Source: Psychrilyobacter piezotolerans (GTDB lineage: Bacteria > Fusobacteriota > Fusobacteriia > Fusobacteriales > Fusobacteriaceae). Taken from it: a stretch of DNA of 51,684 nt. The position numbers and the translations under genes are program-made. Below the pieces are notes generated by a model. The model ran no database searches and was not told where the DNA came from. It worked only from the letters and a program-made list of their open reading frames with translations. Position 1 is the stretch's first letter. Every line of letters begins with the position of its first letter. Positions 43,614-51,572 of the stretch are shown one piece after another. Where the stretch lies: the NCBI RefSeq assembly GCF_003391055.1, contig NZ_QUAJ01000023.1:1-51684 (forward strand). Direction: 5' to 3'.

Positions 43614-44801
43614 TTATCCTTCGAATCCTTCATAGATCTCGTCATCAAAGGAAAAGTCTTCCAAGATCTCCTCTATATTTTCCCTGCAGTTTTCTAATTT
43701 CCACTTAGCCGGCAGGGGAATTGAATCTAAAAATTTAAAATTCTCATCCTCTAAAATAGGTAAAAATGCAGCAATAAGGGGTCTGTCAAACTCGCTGACA
43801 TAGGTATGGGAACCAAATTGGCCGCTGTTTTTCATCTTGTTGATCTCTCTGGCATACTTAGTATGGTTAGAACAGTCGTGGATAAGCATATCCCAACCTT
43901 CATTTACAGCAGTTTCCATAAATTTAAGGGTAACCTTCCTGGACCAAAGGGGAGACAGGTATCCGTTTCTATATGTATAGAAGTTTTCACCCATATAGTT
44001 ATTCAGATTATCCGTTCCCAGATGCAGTTCGGCACAGTTCATATAGTCCAGCCCTATTGAAAGAATTGCCTCTTTTTTAGCCATAAATTCATCGTAAAAT
44101 GAAGGTGTCATAGGAGTTTCTATTCCTACCCATTTAAAATATTTACGGGCAATTCTCATAGCTTCGATAACCTGGTCACTGACATTAGTGGCATTCAGGT
44201 TAAACCTGAGTTCATCCAGTCCGGCTTCGGCTAATTTTTTTAAATTATCCTCTGTACACAGGACACCATTGGTATACATATGCTGATGAACACCTGCATC
44301 TGAGAATTTTTTTACTACATCGTAGTATTTTTCTATCTCCATAAACGGCTCTAAATATACATAGGCTATTCCAGATGGTTTCTTCTGGATAGACAGCAGC
44401 AGGTCGATATCTTCAGTCTCATACAGTTCATCTCCTATATCCCACATATCCTGAGGGATGGGATCTACTGAATCCAATGAATCATGGTAGTAACAGAACT
44501 CACAGGTAAGGTTACAGGTATGAGTCTTTCTGATCCCCCCAAGTCCGTCACCAAACAGGCAAGATATACATCCAGGAGGAAATTTTTCCTTCATTCCCAC
44601 ATAGTATGTACGCCCTCTCATATCCTTCAATCCATCTATCTTACTCTGGATCTTCGCTATTTCATTCATATATGATCTCTCTATCTGTCTTTGAGTAGAT
44701 CTGATTATATCTTCATACTCCTCAAAAACTTCCTTTGCATCTACAGGAATATCTGCCAGATATTCAAACCATTCCAATGCTTCACATTTACTTATTTTCA
44801 T
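43614..44801 (-). CDS. Radical SAM protein
   Basis: This 395-residue radical SAM enzyme has its Fe-S/AdoMet motif CNLTCEFCYYHDS (Cx3Cx2C) at about residue 112-124. An upstream pair CISCLFGD (about 94) may help bind a second cluster. Barrel segments YVYLEPFMEIEKYYDVV and LDELRFNLNATN follow. It has about 100 residues before the core and a moderately long C-terminal domain. The substrate is unknown; the family occurs in anaerobes without clear context. The ATG at 44801 follows TTGGAGGTAAAG. It lies 73 bp upstream of the ZIP gene on the same strand. Repeat element B (44823-44989) lies directly before it. Confidence 0.85.
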   Translation of the reverse strand: MKISKCEALEWFEYLADIPVDAKEVFEEYEDIIRSTQRQIERSYMNEIAKIQSKIDGLKDMRGRTYYVGMKEKFPPGCISCLFGDGLGGIRKTHTCNLTCEFCYYHDSLDSVDPIPQDMWDIGDELYETEDIDLLLSIQKKPSGIAYVYLEPFMEIEKYYDVVKKFSDAGVHQHMYTNGVLCTEDNLKKLAEAGLDELRFNLNATNVSDQVIEAMRIARKYFKWVGIETPMTPSFYDEFMAKKEAILSIGLDYMNCAELHLGTDNLNNYMGENFYTYRNGYLSPLWSRKVTLKFMETAVNEGWDMLIHDCSNHTKYAREINKMKNSGQFGSHTYVSEFDRPLIAAFLPILEDENFKFLDSIPLPAKWKLENCRENIEEILEDFSFDDEIYEGFEG

Positions 44802-44822
44802 CTTTACCTCCAAATTAACCTA

Positions 44823-44989
44823 ACTCTTCCTGACTCTGGGCTCTCTTCATACTCCTCCCTCTTACGGTTTCTCTAGTCTTAGAGAAACCAACGCATGTCC
44901 AAGTCATTACGAGAGTTTCCTAATATTAATGACCTAGTGAAAACACTAACAGGAAAGGTGTTATGAGAAAATACCAACAGGGAAAGAGT
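44823..44989. repeat. Intergenic repeat element B (167 bp)
   Basis: Its ends are ACTCTTCC (44823-44830) and GGGAAAGAGT (44980-44989), inverted, with the same last 15 bp as element A. Hairpins inside are GGTTTCTCT/AGAGAAACC (44866-44889) and GTCATTA/TAATGAC (about 44903-44933). It contains no ORF and begins 22 bp before the radical SAM start on the opposite strand. Confidence 0.6.
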
Positions 44990-45209
44990 GTTTTTATTTA
45001 TACTCCTAATTATATCATAAAATGAGAGATATTGTTTATCCTAGATCTTACTTTATCTCTTGAATTCCCTTTCTAAAGATTAAATCAGGTCATGGTTTCA
45101 TAAGTTAATGGGGGATTTTAAATTCTGGGCAGATGATTAAAATTTAAGTATTTTTTAATTATTATTTTGAAATTGATTTTAAGAGGGGTATACTCGTAAG
45201 TAGATAACC
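44990..45209. other. Spacer between repeat elements B and D
   Basis: These 220 bp have no ORF and no clear promoter. A TATACT stretch stands near 45189. Nothing else is recognised. Confidence 0.4.
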
Positions 45210-45300
45210 CTCTTCCCTTTTTATCGGAGATTTCACGATTATTAAAATTAAATACAGAAGAATTTAATTTTAAATGTGAATCCCTCACTAGGGAGAAACC
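45210..45300. repeat. Intergenic repeat element D (91 bp)
   Basis: Homologous to element C (40979-41065): shared blocks GGAGATTTCACGA, TATTAAAATTAA, TTAATTTTAAATGTGAA and CTAGGGAGAAACC, with different loops. The hairpin would lie in the leader of the gene at 45335. Confidence 0.65.
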
Positions 45301-45334
45301 TAAAGTTGGAGTGTTGGATTAAAGGAGGTTTAAA

Positions 45335-46180
45335 ATGTTTGATAAAACGTTGAAAGAGAATGCAGATGAAACTTTTCAAATGGCTGAAAAAGCATTGGAA
45401 AAAATGATTGACGGTGAAGTGACATATCAAAATTTTAGGAATTATGTAATAAATCTTCACAATTCATATGAATTATATTTTAAATATAGATTATTAGAAA
45501 ATGATGTATATACACTTTTTCAATATCCAAATTATGATAAATTTGTTTTAAAACAAAAAAAATTTTTTAAAGATAAAAAAGAATTAGTTGAGTATATGAA
45601 AGACTCTAAAGCAACACTACCAAATACAGTTAGTTTTACAGATTCTATAGAGAGACTTGAATCTTTAGATACGAAAGGGGAATTTAATAAACGTTTTCAA
45701 AATAAGTTAGGGGAATTGCACAAGCTTAGAAATAAATTAACACATTTTGAATACAAATTAGGAGACGAGGAGTTTGGAACAGTTAATGAGTTATTTATTA
45801 AATACTCTAAAAACTATGATGAACGTTATCGGTGGGGGTGTCTTCCAGGAGAAAAAGTAGTAGATATAAAGGAATTTGAAGAGAAAATAAAAAATAAAGA
45901 ACTTAAACAATTAATATTAGAAGCTGAATTTAATCAAAATTTATTGAAAAAAATAGAAAGCTATCGTGATTGGACTTCTTTTATGTTTGGTTGTAAAAGT
46001 GTAGCCAAAGATATAGTCTCTAATTGTGAAGAGTTTAGTGGCGATGACATTAAAAAGATTAGGAAAAGGTTAGAGATTTTAAAGTATGCAGAGTTAATAG
46101 AATTCACTGAAGAGATTATTGAAATGGAGGAAGGCAATTTTACCACTATAATAAATGTAGAAGTAAAAAATAAAAAATAA
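45335..46180 (+). CDS. HEPN-like domain protein
   Basis: This 281-residue, almost all-helical protein is not clearly a known family. The N-terminal 150 residues resemble a HEPN fold: a first helix YVINLHNSYELYFKYRLLE and a fourth helix carrying LHKLRNKLTHFEY, which contains the Rx4-6H active-site motif (R-N-K-L-T-H) of HEPN RNases. The C-terminal part has more helices and a hydrophobic end but no recognised domain. HEPN proteins often act as RNases in toxin-antitoxin or phage-defence systems. No partner antitoxin (MNT or other) is seen in the neighbours. The start follows AAAGGAGG. Repeat element D precedes it, and AT-rich codon use suggests acquisition. Its function is therefore open. Confidence 0.6.
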   Translation: MFDKTLKENADETFQMAEKALEKMIDGEVTYQNFRNYVINLHNSYELYFKYRLLENDVYTLFQYPNYDKFVLKQKKFFKDKKELVEYMKDSKATLPNTVSFTDSIERLESLDTKGEFNKRFQNKLGELHKLRNKLTHFEYKLGDEEFGTVNELFIKYSKNYDERYRWGCLPGEKVVDIKEFEEKIKNKELKQLILEAEFNQNLLKKIESYRDWTSFMFGCKSVAKDIVSNCEEFSGDDIKKIRKRLEILKYAELIEFTEEIIEMEEGNFTTIINVEVKNKK

Positions 46181-46429
46181 ATAGTTTCAAATCGACATTT
46201 TAAAAATTTTGTAAATGAAATATGAAGAAAAAATTAGGAAAATATTCGACGACTTACATCAATGTCTAGCATCGATTCGATTTTTTCTGATTTTTTCAAA
46301 TATGGAATAGAAATTTTTAATAAGTCTTGAACTTTGGTTACTTTTTTTCAAGAGAAAGTAACAGGAAACTTTTAAGTAATGAATTTTATTAAAAAATAAT
46401 GTTTAAAAAAATAAATAAAGGGGAAAAAC

Positions 46430-46921
46430 ATGAATATCAGACAAATAGAAGAAAAAGATGTGGAATTATTTTTAAATTTAATGATGGAATTGGATAATGA
46501 AACCAAGTTCATGATGCTGGAACCGGGAGAAAGAAAAAATGATCTGTATATAACCAGATCAATAATTAAAAATAATCTCGAAAATTCATTTATGTATGTT
46601 GTAGAGGAGGAGAATAAATTAGTCGGATTTTTAACCGGGGAGAGGGGCAGTGCCAACAGGATAAAACACACTGTTTATATAGTCATCGGTATCCTAGGTG
46701 GTCATCGCGGCAAGGGGATAGGAAGGCAGCTTTTTGAAGAACTTGAAATATGGGCTGGAAAAAATAATATCAAAAGACTTGAACTGACTGTAATGACCCA
46801 CAATAAAAAGGCTGTTAATTTATACAGGAAGATGGGATTTAAAATAGAGGGAGTCAAGGAACACAGTATCTTACTGGATGGAAAATTCATAGATGAATAT
46901 TATATGGGAAAAATACTATAA
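46430..46921 (+). CDS. GNAT family N-acetyltransferase 1
   Basis: This 163-residue GCN5-type acetyltransferase transfers acetyl from acetyl-CoA to an amine. The acetyl-CoA loop (motif A) reads GGHRGKGIGRQLFEE, and motif B NKKAVNLYRKMGFKIEGV is near the C-terminus. The N-terminal IRQIEEKDVELFLNLM helix and ETKFMMLEPGER are typical of Gram-positive GNATs. The substrate is unknown. It is followed after 20 bp by a CPBP protease gene, so the pair is probably co-transcribed. A worn remnant of this gene's 5' end appears fused to the second CPBP gene. Confidence 0.88.
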   Translation: MNIRQIEEKDVELFLNLMMELDNETKFMMLEPGERKNDLYITRSIIKNNLENSFMYVVEEENKLVGFLTGERGSANRIKHTVYIVIGILGGHRGKGIGRQLFEELEIWAGKNNIKRLELTVMTHNKKAVNLYRKMGFKIEGVKEHSILLDGKFIDEYYMGKIL

Positions 46922-46941
46922 ATAAAAAAAGAGGGTGTAAT

Positions 46942-47778
46942 ATGGAGAATCAGGCAAGGGAAAGTAAATTTGAATTATCTGTTTTAGGAGCTTTAGGAAT
47001 CATGGGAAGTACAATATTTTATGTTTTTATAATTTTTGCGGGTTTATTAATTTTCTTGTTTCCTATAGGTCTTATAATTGGGGAGTTTACCCCTGTAAGT
47101 TTTGAAAAGTTAAAAGAAATTGCAAATTTATTGAGCGAACCTATTTTCAAGATCATACTAATAGTAGTAGCTGTGAAAAAAGCAAAAAAAATCAGTGATA
47201 ACAACTTTAGGATAAGCTACCTGGGAAAATTAAACTATAAATTATTGTTGTCTGTTATTTTACTCATGATAGGATATTATTTTTGGTATCAGAGTTCTAT
47301 CGGAGTAGTGACAAATAAGATTCCACTCCCTGAATTTTTAGAAGAAGTGTTTAAAGACATGGAGCTTCATCCCTATCCTGCAATTTTTTCTATTGCGATA
47401 ATAGCTCCTATTTATGAAGAAATATTTATGAGGGGAATTATTTTAGCAGGTTTATTAAATAGATACAGTCCCAAAAAAGCTATAATTATTTCTGCATTAA
47501 TTTTTGGAATATCGCATTTTAATATTGTACAATCTGTCAATGCCACACTCATAGGATTGATTTTAGGAATGATTTATTATAAAACCAACTCTTTGATCCT
47601 ATGTATTGCTGTACATATGACCAACAATATATTTGCCATGATTATGGGGGTAGCGAAAGAATATATGGGATATTCTCCCAATATCATTTCATTTTTGGCA
47701 GGGGTAATAATATTCATAGGTTCAGCCATGTTGTTCTTTCGATATCTCAGGGAATTGGGTGAAAATTTAGGATGGTAA
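46942..47778 (+). CDS. CPBP family intramembrane metalloprotease 1
   Basis: This 278-residue membrane protein of the CPBP (CAAX protease/bacteriocin-processing) family has about 7-8 hydrophobic segments. The catalytic motifs are intact: EExxxR in APIYEEIFMRG (about residue 156), HFNIVQ on the next helix, and the HMTNN motif (about 230). Members cleave prenylated proteins or process and resist bacteriocins. It starts after AAGAGGGTG. It is highly similar along its length to the CPBP genes at 49259 and 50171, so the three arose by local duplication. Which protein they cleave is unknown. Confidence 0.88.
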   Translation: MENQARESKFELSVLGALGIMGSTIFYVFIIFAGLLIFLFPIGLIIGEFTPVSFEKLKEIANLLSEPIFKIILIVVAVKKAKKISDNNFRISYLGKLNYKLLLSVILLMIGYYFWYQSSIGVVTNKIPLPEFLEEVFKDMELHPYPAIFSIAIIAPIYEEIFMRGIILAGLLNRYSPKKAIIISALIFGISHFNIVQSVNATLIGLILGMIYYKTNSLILCIAVHMTNNIFAMIMGVAKEYMGYSPNIISFLAGVIIFIGSAMLFFRYLRELGENLGW

Positions 47779-47804
47779 AAATTATATAAAAATCGGGAGG
47801 AATT

Positions 47805-47852
47805 ATGAAAATATATTATTTCAGCGGATCGGGAACTCCTAGGGAAAGTTAA
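47805..47852 (+). pseudogene. Flavodoxin-like N-terminal relic
   Basis: A 15-codon open frame with its own GGGAGG site reads MKIYYFSGSGTPRES before a stop. This matches the first strand and phosphate-binding loop (YFSGTGN) of the flavodoxin/EFR1 family and then breaks off. It is best read as the surviving start of a deleted gene. The rest of the gap to 47941 has nothing else. Confidence 0.5.
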
Positions 47853-47940
47853 GATTTAGAAATAAAAAGGTAGACATAAATGAGGTCTAGAGATAAATCA
47901 GATGGAAGTGAAAGAAAGTATAATTTAATGGAGGAAAGAT

Positions 47941-48435
47941 ATGAATATCAGAAAGGGCAGAATAGATGATGTAGATAAGGTATATAGATTATATAAAAAA
48001 GTCTCCCAAACAGAAGGTGGGATAGCCAGGTTTGAAGATGAAGTTACCGAGGAGTATGTGGAAGGATTTGTAAAAAACGCATTGGATGACGGGGTTTTTA
48101 TAGTGGCTGAAAAAGACGGGGATATAGTAGGAGAGATCCATGGATATAAAATCGGGATTAGAGTTTTTGACCATGTGTTGTCAAATATAACCATAGTGGT
48201 ATCTCCTGATTTTTGTGGGGAAGGAATTGGTAAAAAAATATTCTTGAAATTAATTGAGGAAGGTAAAAAAATAGAAGGTGTTTCAAGGATGGAACTCATC
48301 GCCAGGGAGAGCAATAAAAAAGCATTAAAATTTTATGAAAGCCTGGGATTTGAGATAGAGGGAAAGATGAGGCAGAGGATTAAAAATTCAAAGGGTGAAT
48401 TTGAAGCGGATATTCTCATGGGGATAATATTTTAA
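47941..48435 (+). CDS. GNAT family N-acetyltransferase 2
   Basis: This 164-residue GCN5-related acetyltransferase is distinct from GNAT 1 (they share only the fold). Motif A is SPDFCGEGIGKKIFLKLIEEG, and motif B is NKKALKFYESLGFEIEGKM. The N-terminal MNIRKGRIDDVDKVYRLYKK helix is normal. It starts after ATGGAGG. The downstream methyltransferase gene follows after about 28 bp, suggesting one transcript. The substrate is unknown; GNATs in such clusters often modify small antibiotics or peptides. Confidence 0.87.
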   Translation: MNIRKGRIDDVDKVYRLYKKVSQTEGGIARFEDEVTEEYVEGFVKNALDDGVFIVAEKDGDIVGEIHGYKIGIRVFDHVLSNITIVVSPDFCGEGIGKKIFLKLIEEGKKIEGVSRMELIARESNKKALKFYESLGFEIEGKMRQRIKNSKGEFEADILMGIIF

Positions 48436-48463
48436 TAGAAATAAAAAATAGGGGTTGAAAACA

Positions 48464-49207
48464 ATGGGAAAGAATCAAAATGTTTATGACAATGAAATAT
48501 TCTTTGAGGGTTATAAGGGAATCAGAGAACAGGAAAATAATTATAATAAGTTACAGGAACAACCTGCAATAAAAAGTTTACTGCCGGATCTAAAAGGAAA
48601 AAGAGTCTTGGACCTGGGCTGCGGTTATGGGGAAAGTTGCAGTTACTTTATAGAAAAGGGAGCAAAAAAGGTTGTAGGTATTGATATCTCCAGAAAAATG
48701 CTGGAAGTTGCCAGGGAAGAAAACTCCCATGAAAATATTGAATATTTAGAAAAGAGTATGGATGATATAGATAATTTAACGGGGAAATTTGATCTCATAT
48801 ATAGTTCCCTGGCACTCCATTATATGGAGGATTTTAAAAAATTATTGACGGATATAAATACACTGCTAGACACCGATGGGTTATTTATATATTCCCAGGA
48901 ACATCCCCTGACTACAGCACATGAAAAGGGGCAGAGATGGACAAGGGATGAGAGTGGAATGAGAATCCACTATAATTTAGCTAATTATATGAAGAGCGGG
49001 AAAAGGGAAGTGACATGGTTTATCGACGGTGTTGTCAAATATCACAGGACCTTTTCAGAGATCATAAATACAGTGAATGAATGCGGATTTCAAATAGAGA
49101 AAGTTTTGGAGCCCTTACCCAGCAAAGAGGATATAAAGCTTATTCCAAAGATGGTACAGGATTTTCATAAGCCTAATTTTTTAATTATAAGGGCAGGAAG
49201 AAGATAA
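48464..49207 (+). CDS. Class I SAM-dependent methyltransferase
   Basis: This 247-residue Rossmann-type methyltransferase has the SAM-binding motif GKRVLDLGCGYGESC (motif I, about residues 43-57), followed by KVVGIDISRKMLEVA (motif II) and FDLIYSSLALHYMEDF (motif IV/post). The start at 48464 is chosen over a TTG at 48455 because the GGGG purine stretch lies at the right distance from the ATG. It is the third gene of a probable operon with GNAT 2. The substrate is unknown. The sequence resembles UbiE/ArsM-like small-molecule methyltransferases more than DNA or rRNA ones. Confidence 0.88.
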   Translation: MGKNQNVYDNEIFFEGYKGIREQENNYNKLQEQPAIKSLLPDLKGKRVLDLGCGYGESCSYFIEKGAKKVVGIDISRKMLEVAREENSHENIEYLEKSMDDIDNLTGKFDLIYSSLALHYMEDFKKLLTDINTLLDTDGLFIYSQEHPLTTAHEKGQRWTRDESGMRIHYNLANYMKSGKREVTWFIDGVVKYHRTFSEIINTVNECGFQIEKVLEPLPSKEDIKLIPKMVQDFHKPNFLIIRAGRR

Positions 49208-49258
49208 ATTATCAGGGATTTAAGATAGTATATAAAATTTTATAAAAAGAGGTGCAAC

Positions 49259-50140
49259 ATGGAAAATCAGGTTAGGGAAAGTAAATTTGAATTATCTGTT
49301 TTAGGAGCTGTATGGACTGCAATATTTTATACTTTTATAGTTGTGGTTATCATAGGGTTATTATGGGCTCCTTTTAGTCTTATGATTGGGGCTGTTTATC
49401 GTGAAAACTCTTTTGAAAATCTTCAAAATATTCAAGCAGTCATGGGTTTAGTGGGAGAATCTATTTTAGACATAATAATAATAATATTAGCTGTGAAAAA
49501 AGCCAAAAAAATGAGTGACAATAATTTTAGGATAAAATACCTGGGAAAGTTTAACTATAAATTACTGTTGTCTGTTATTTTACTGATCATAGGATATTAT
49601 TTTTGGTATCAGAGTTCCATCGGGGTAATCACAGACAAGATTCCGCTTCCTGAATTTTTAGAAGAAGCAGAAAAAGAGATGGAACTGCATCCCTATTCTG
49701 CATTTTTTTCTCTGGTGATAACAGCTCCTATTTTCGAAGAATTTTTAATGAGGGGGATTATTTTAGCAGGCTTATTGAACAGGTACAGCCCCAGGAAAGC
49801 TATAATTATCTCTTCCTTGATCTTCGGGATATATCATTTTAATATTGTACAATCTGTCAATGCAACACTGATAGGACTGGTTTTAGGGATAATCTATTAT
49901 AAAACCAACTCTTTGATCCTGTGCATTGCTCTACACATGACCAACAATATTTTTGCCGCGATTATGGGGGGAGCAACAGAATATATGGGATATTCTCCCA
50001 ATATAATTTCGTTTTCGGCAGGGGTAATAATATTCATAGGTTCAGCTCTGCTGTTCTTTCGATATCTCAGGGAATCGGATGCTGAAACAAAGTTTACAAT
50101 GCTCGAATCAAAAGAAAATAAAAAATGGTCATTATTTTAA
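49259..50140 (+). CDS. CPBP family intramembrane metalloprotease 2 with GNAT-derived tail
   Basis: This 293-residue CPBP protease has catalytic EExxxR in APIFEEFLMRG, the HFNIVQ helix and the HMTNN motif. The core is near identical to CPBP 1 and 3 over large blocks (e.g. YYFWYQSSIGV). Its last 20 residues are different: after FRYLRES it continues DAETKFTMLESKENKK, which matches residues about 22-38 of GNAT 1 (DNETKFMMLEPGERKN) in the same frame. I infer that a GNAT gene once lay downstream and that a deletion fused its 5' end to this gene. The protease core itself is complete. Confidence 0.87.
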   Translation: MENQVRESKFELSVLGAVWTAIFYTFIVVVIIGLLWAPFSLMIGAVYRENSFENLQNIQAVMGLVGESILDIIIIILAVKKAKKMSDNNFRIKYLGKFNYKLLLSVILLIIGYYFWYQSSIGVITDKIPLPEFLEEAEKEMELHPYSAFFSLVITAPIFEEFLMRGIILAGLLNRYSPRKAIIISSLIFGIYHFNIVQSVNATLIGLVLGIIYYKTNSLILCIALHMTNNIFAAIMGGATEYMGYSPNIISFSAGVIIFIGSALLFFRYLRESDAETKFTMLESKENKKWSLF

Positions 50141-50170
50141 ATGAAATTTTATAAAAAAAGAGGGTGTAAT

Positions 50171-51046
50171 ATGGAAAGTCAAGCAAGGGAAAGTAAATTT
50201 GAATTATCTGTTTTAGGAGCTGTGTGGACTATAATATTATATGAACTGATAATATCGGCCCTTATATGGGGGCCATTTTCTGAGATATACGACAGTATTT
50301 CTTTTGGGAACATGGAGAATACCAAAGAGATAATAGGGATATTAGGGAATATAATTTTAAGAATAATAATAGTAATATTAGTTGTTAAAAAAGCAAAAAA
50401 AATCAGTGATAATAATTTTAGGATAAACTACCTGGGGAAATTAAACTATAAATTATTGTTGTCTGTTATTTTACTGATGATAGGATATTATTTTTGGTAT
50501 CAGAGTTCTATCGGAGTAATAACAGACAAGATTCCACTCCCTGAATTTTTAGAAGAAGTGTTTAAAGACATGGAGCTTCATCCCTATTCTGCAATTTTTT
50601 CTATTGCAGTAATAGCTCCTATTTATGAAGAAATATTTATGAGGGGAATTATTTTAGCAGGTTTATTGAATAGATATAATCCCAAGAAAGCTATAATCAT
50701 TTCTGCATTAATTTTTGGGATATCGCATTTTAATGTTGTACAATCTGTTAATGCGATAGTAATAGGATTGATTTTAGGAATGATTTATTATAAAACCAAC
50801 TCTTTGATCCTATGTATTGCTGTACATATGACCAACAATATATTTGCCATGATTATGGAGGGAGCGAAAGAATATATGGGATATTCTTCCAATATCATTT
50901 CATTTTTGGCAGGGGTAATAATATTCATAGGTTCAGCTCTGCTGTTCTTTCGATATCTCAGGGAATCGGATGAAAATTTAAAAGCGGATAAATTATATAA
51001 AAAAAGGAGAGATTTAGATGAGGATACCGGAAAAATTAAAATTTAA
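50171..51046 (+). CDS. CPBP family intramembrane metalloprotease 3
   Basis: This is the third CPBP copy (291 residues), closest to CPBP 1 in the core (KIPLPEFLEEVFKDMELHP shared). The EEIFMRG motif, HFNVVQ helix and HMTNN motif are all present, so it should be active. The true start is the ATG at 50171 after AAAGAGGGTG; an extension from 50141 crosses the ribosome binding site. The tail (ENLKADKLYKKRRDLDEDTG) is not found in the other copies and overlaps the ribosome binding site and first 29 bases of the S66 gene at 51018. Confidence 0.88.
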   Translation: MESQARESKFELSVLGAVWTIILYELIISALIWGPFSEIYDSISFGNMENTKEIIGILGNIILRIIIVILVVKKAKKISDNNFRINYLGKLNYKLLLSVILLMIGYYFWYQSSIGVITDKIPLPEFLEEVFKDMELHPYSAIFSIAVIAPIYEEIFMRGIILAGLLNRYNPKKAIIISALIFGISHFNVVQSVNAIVIGLILGMIYYKTNSLILCIAVHMTNNIFAMIMEGAKEYMGYSSNIISFLAGVIIFIGSALLFFRYLRESDENLKADKLYKKRRDLDEDTGKIKI

Positions 51047-51572
51047 TGATGAGATCAGAATAATTGCACCGTCGAGAAGCTTAAAGATGATAGGTGAGGA
51101 AACCAGAGATTATGCAGATAGATGTCTTGCTGAAATGGGATTAAAGGTAACATTTTCCAAAAACTGTGAGGTAAGCGATGATTTTATGTCTTCTTCCATA
51201 GAGGAGAGGATAGCAGACCTGCATGAGGCTTTTGCCGATAAAAATGTCAAGTGTATTTTAACTGTGATAGGAGGACATAATTCAAACCAGCTGTTGAAAT
51301 ATATAGACTATGATCTGATAAAAAATAACCCTAAGATATTCTGCGGTTATTCGGATATAACAGCTCTTTCAAATGCCATCTACAATAAAACCGGCCTGGT
51401 TACATATTCCGGGCCCCACTATTCCACTTTTGGGATGAAAAAAGGAATTGATTACACCCTTGAATACTTTAAAAAATGTATGTTTTCAGAAGATGAGTAT
51501 AAGGTAGGGCCTTCAAAACTGTGGAGTGATGACCTCTGGTTTTTAGATCAGGAAGATAGACTAACTATATGA
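51018..51572 (+). pseudogene. LD-carboxypeptidase/MccF-like S66 peptidase, C-terminally truncated
   Basis: These 184 residues match the N-terminal part of S66 serine peptidases, which cut L,D-peptides in peptidoglycan (LdcA) or inactivate microcin C (MccF). The start LKFNDEIRIIAPSRS is typical, and the nucleophile serine region FCGYSDITAL is present. The family is normally about 300-340 residues with Glu and His catalytic residues in the second half; here the frame ends in DQEDRLTI at 51572, so both are missing. The sequence after the stop is AT-rich with a repeated AAGTCAAGT (51572-51580 and 51602-51610), which may mark an insertion boundary. It starts after AAGGAGAG, overlapping the CPBP 3 end by 29 bases. 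As it stands the protein is probably inactive. Confidence 0.75.
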
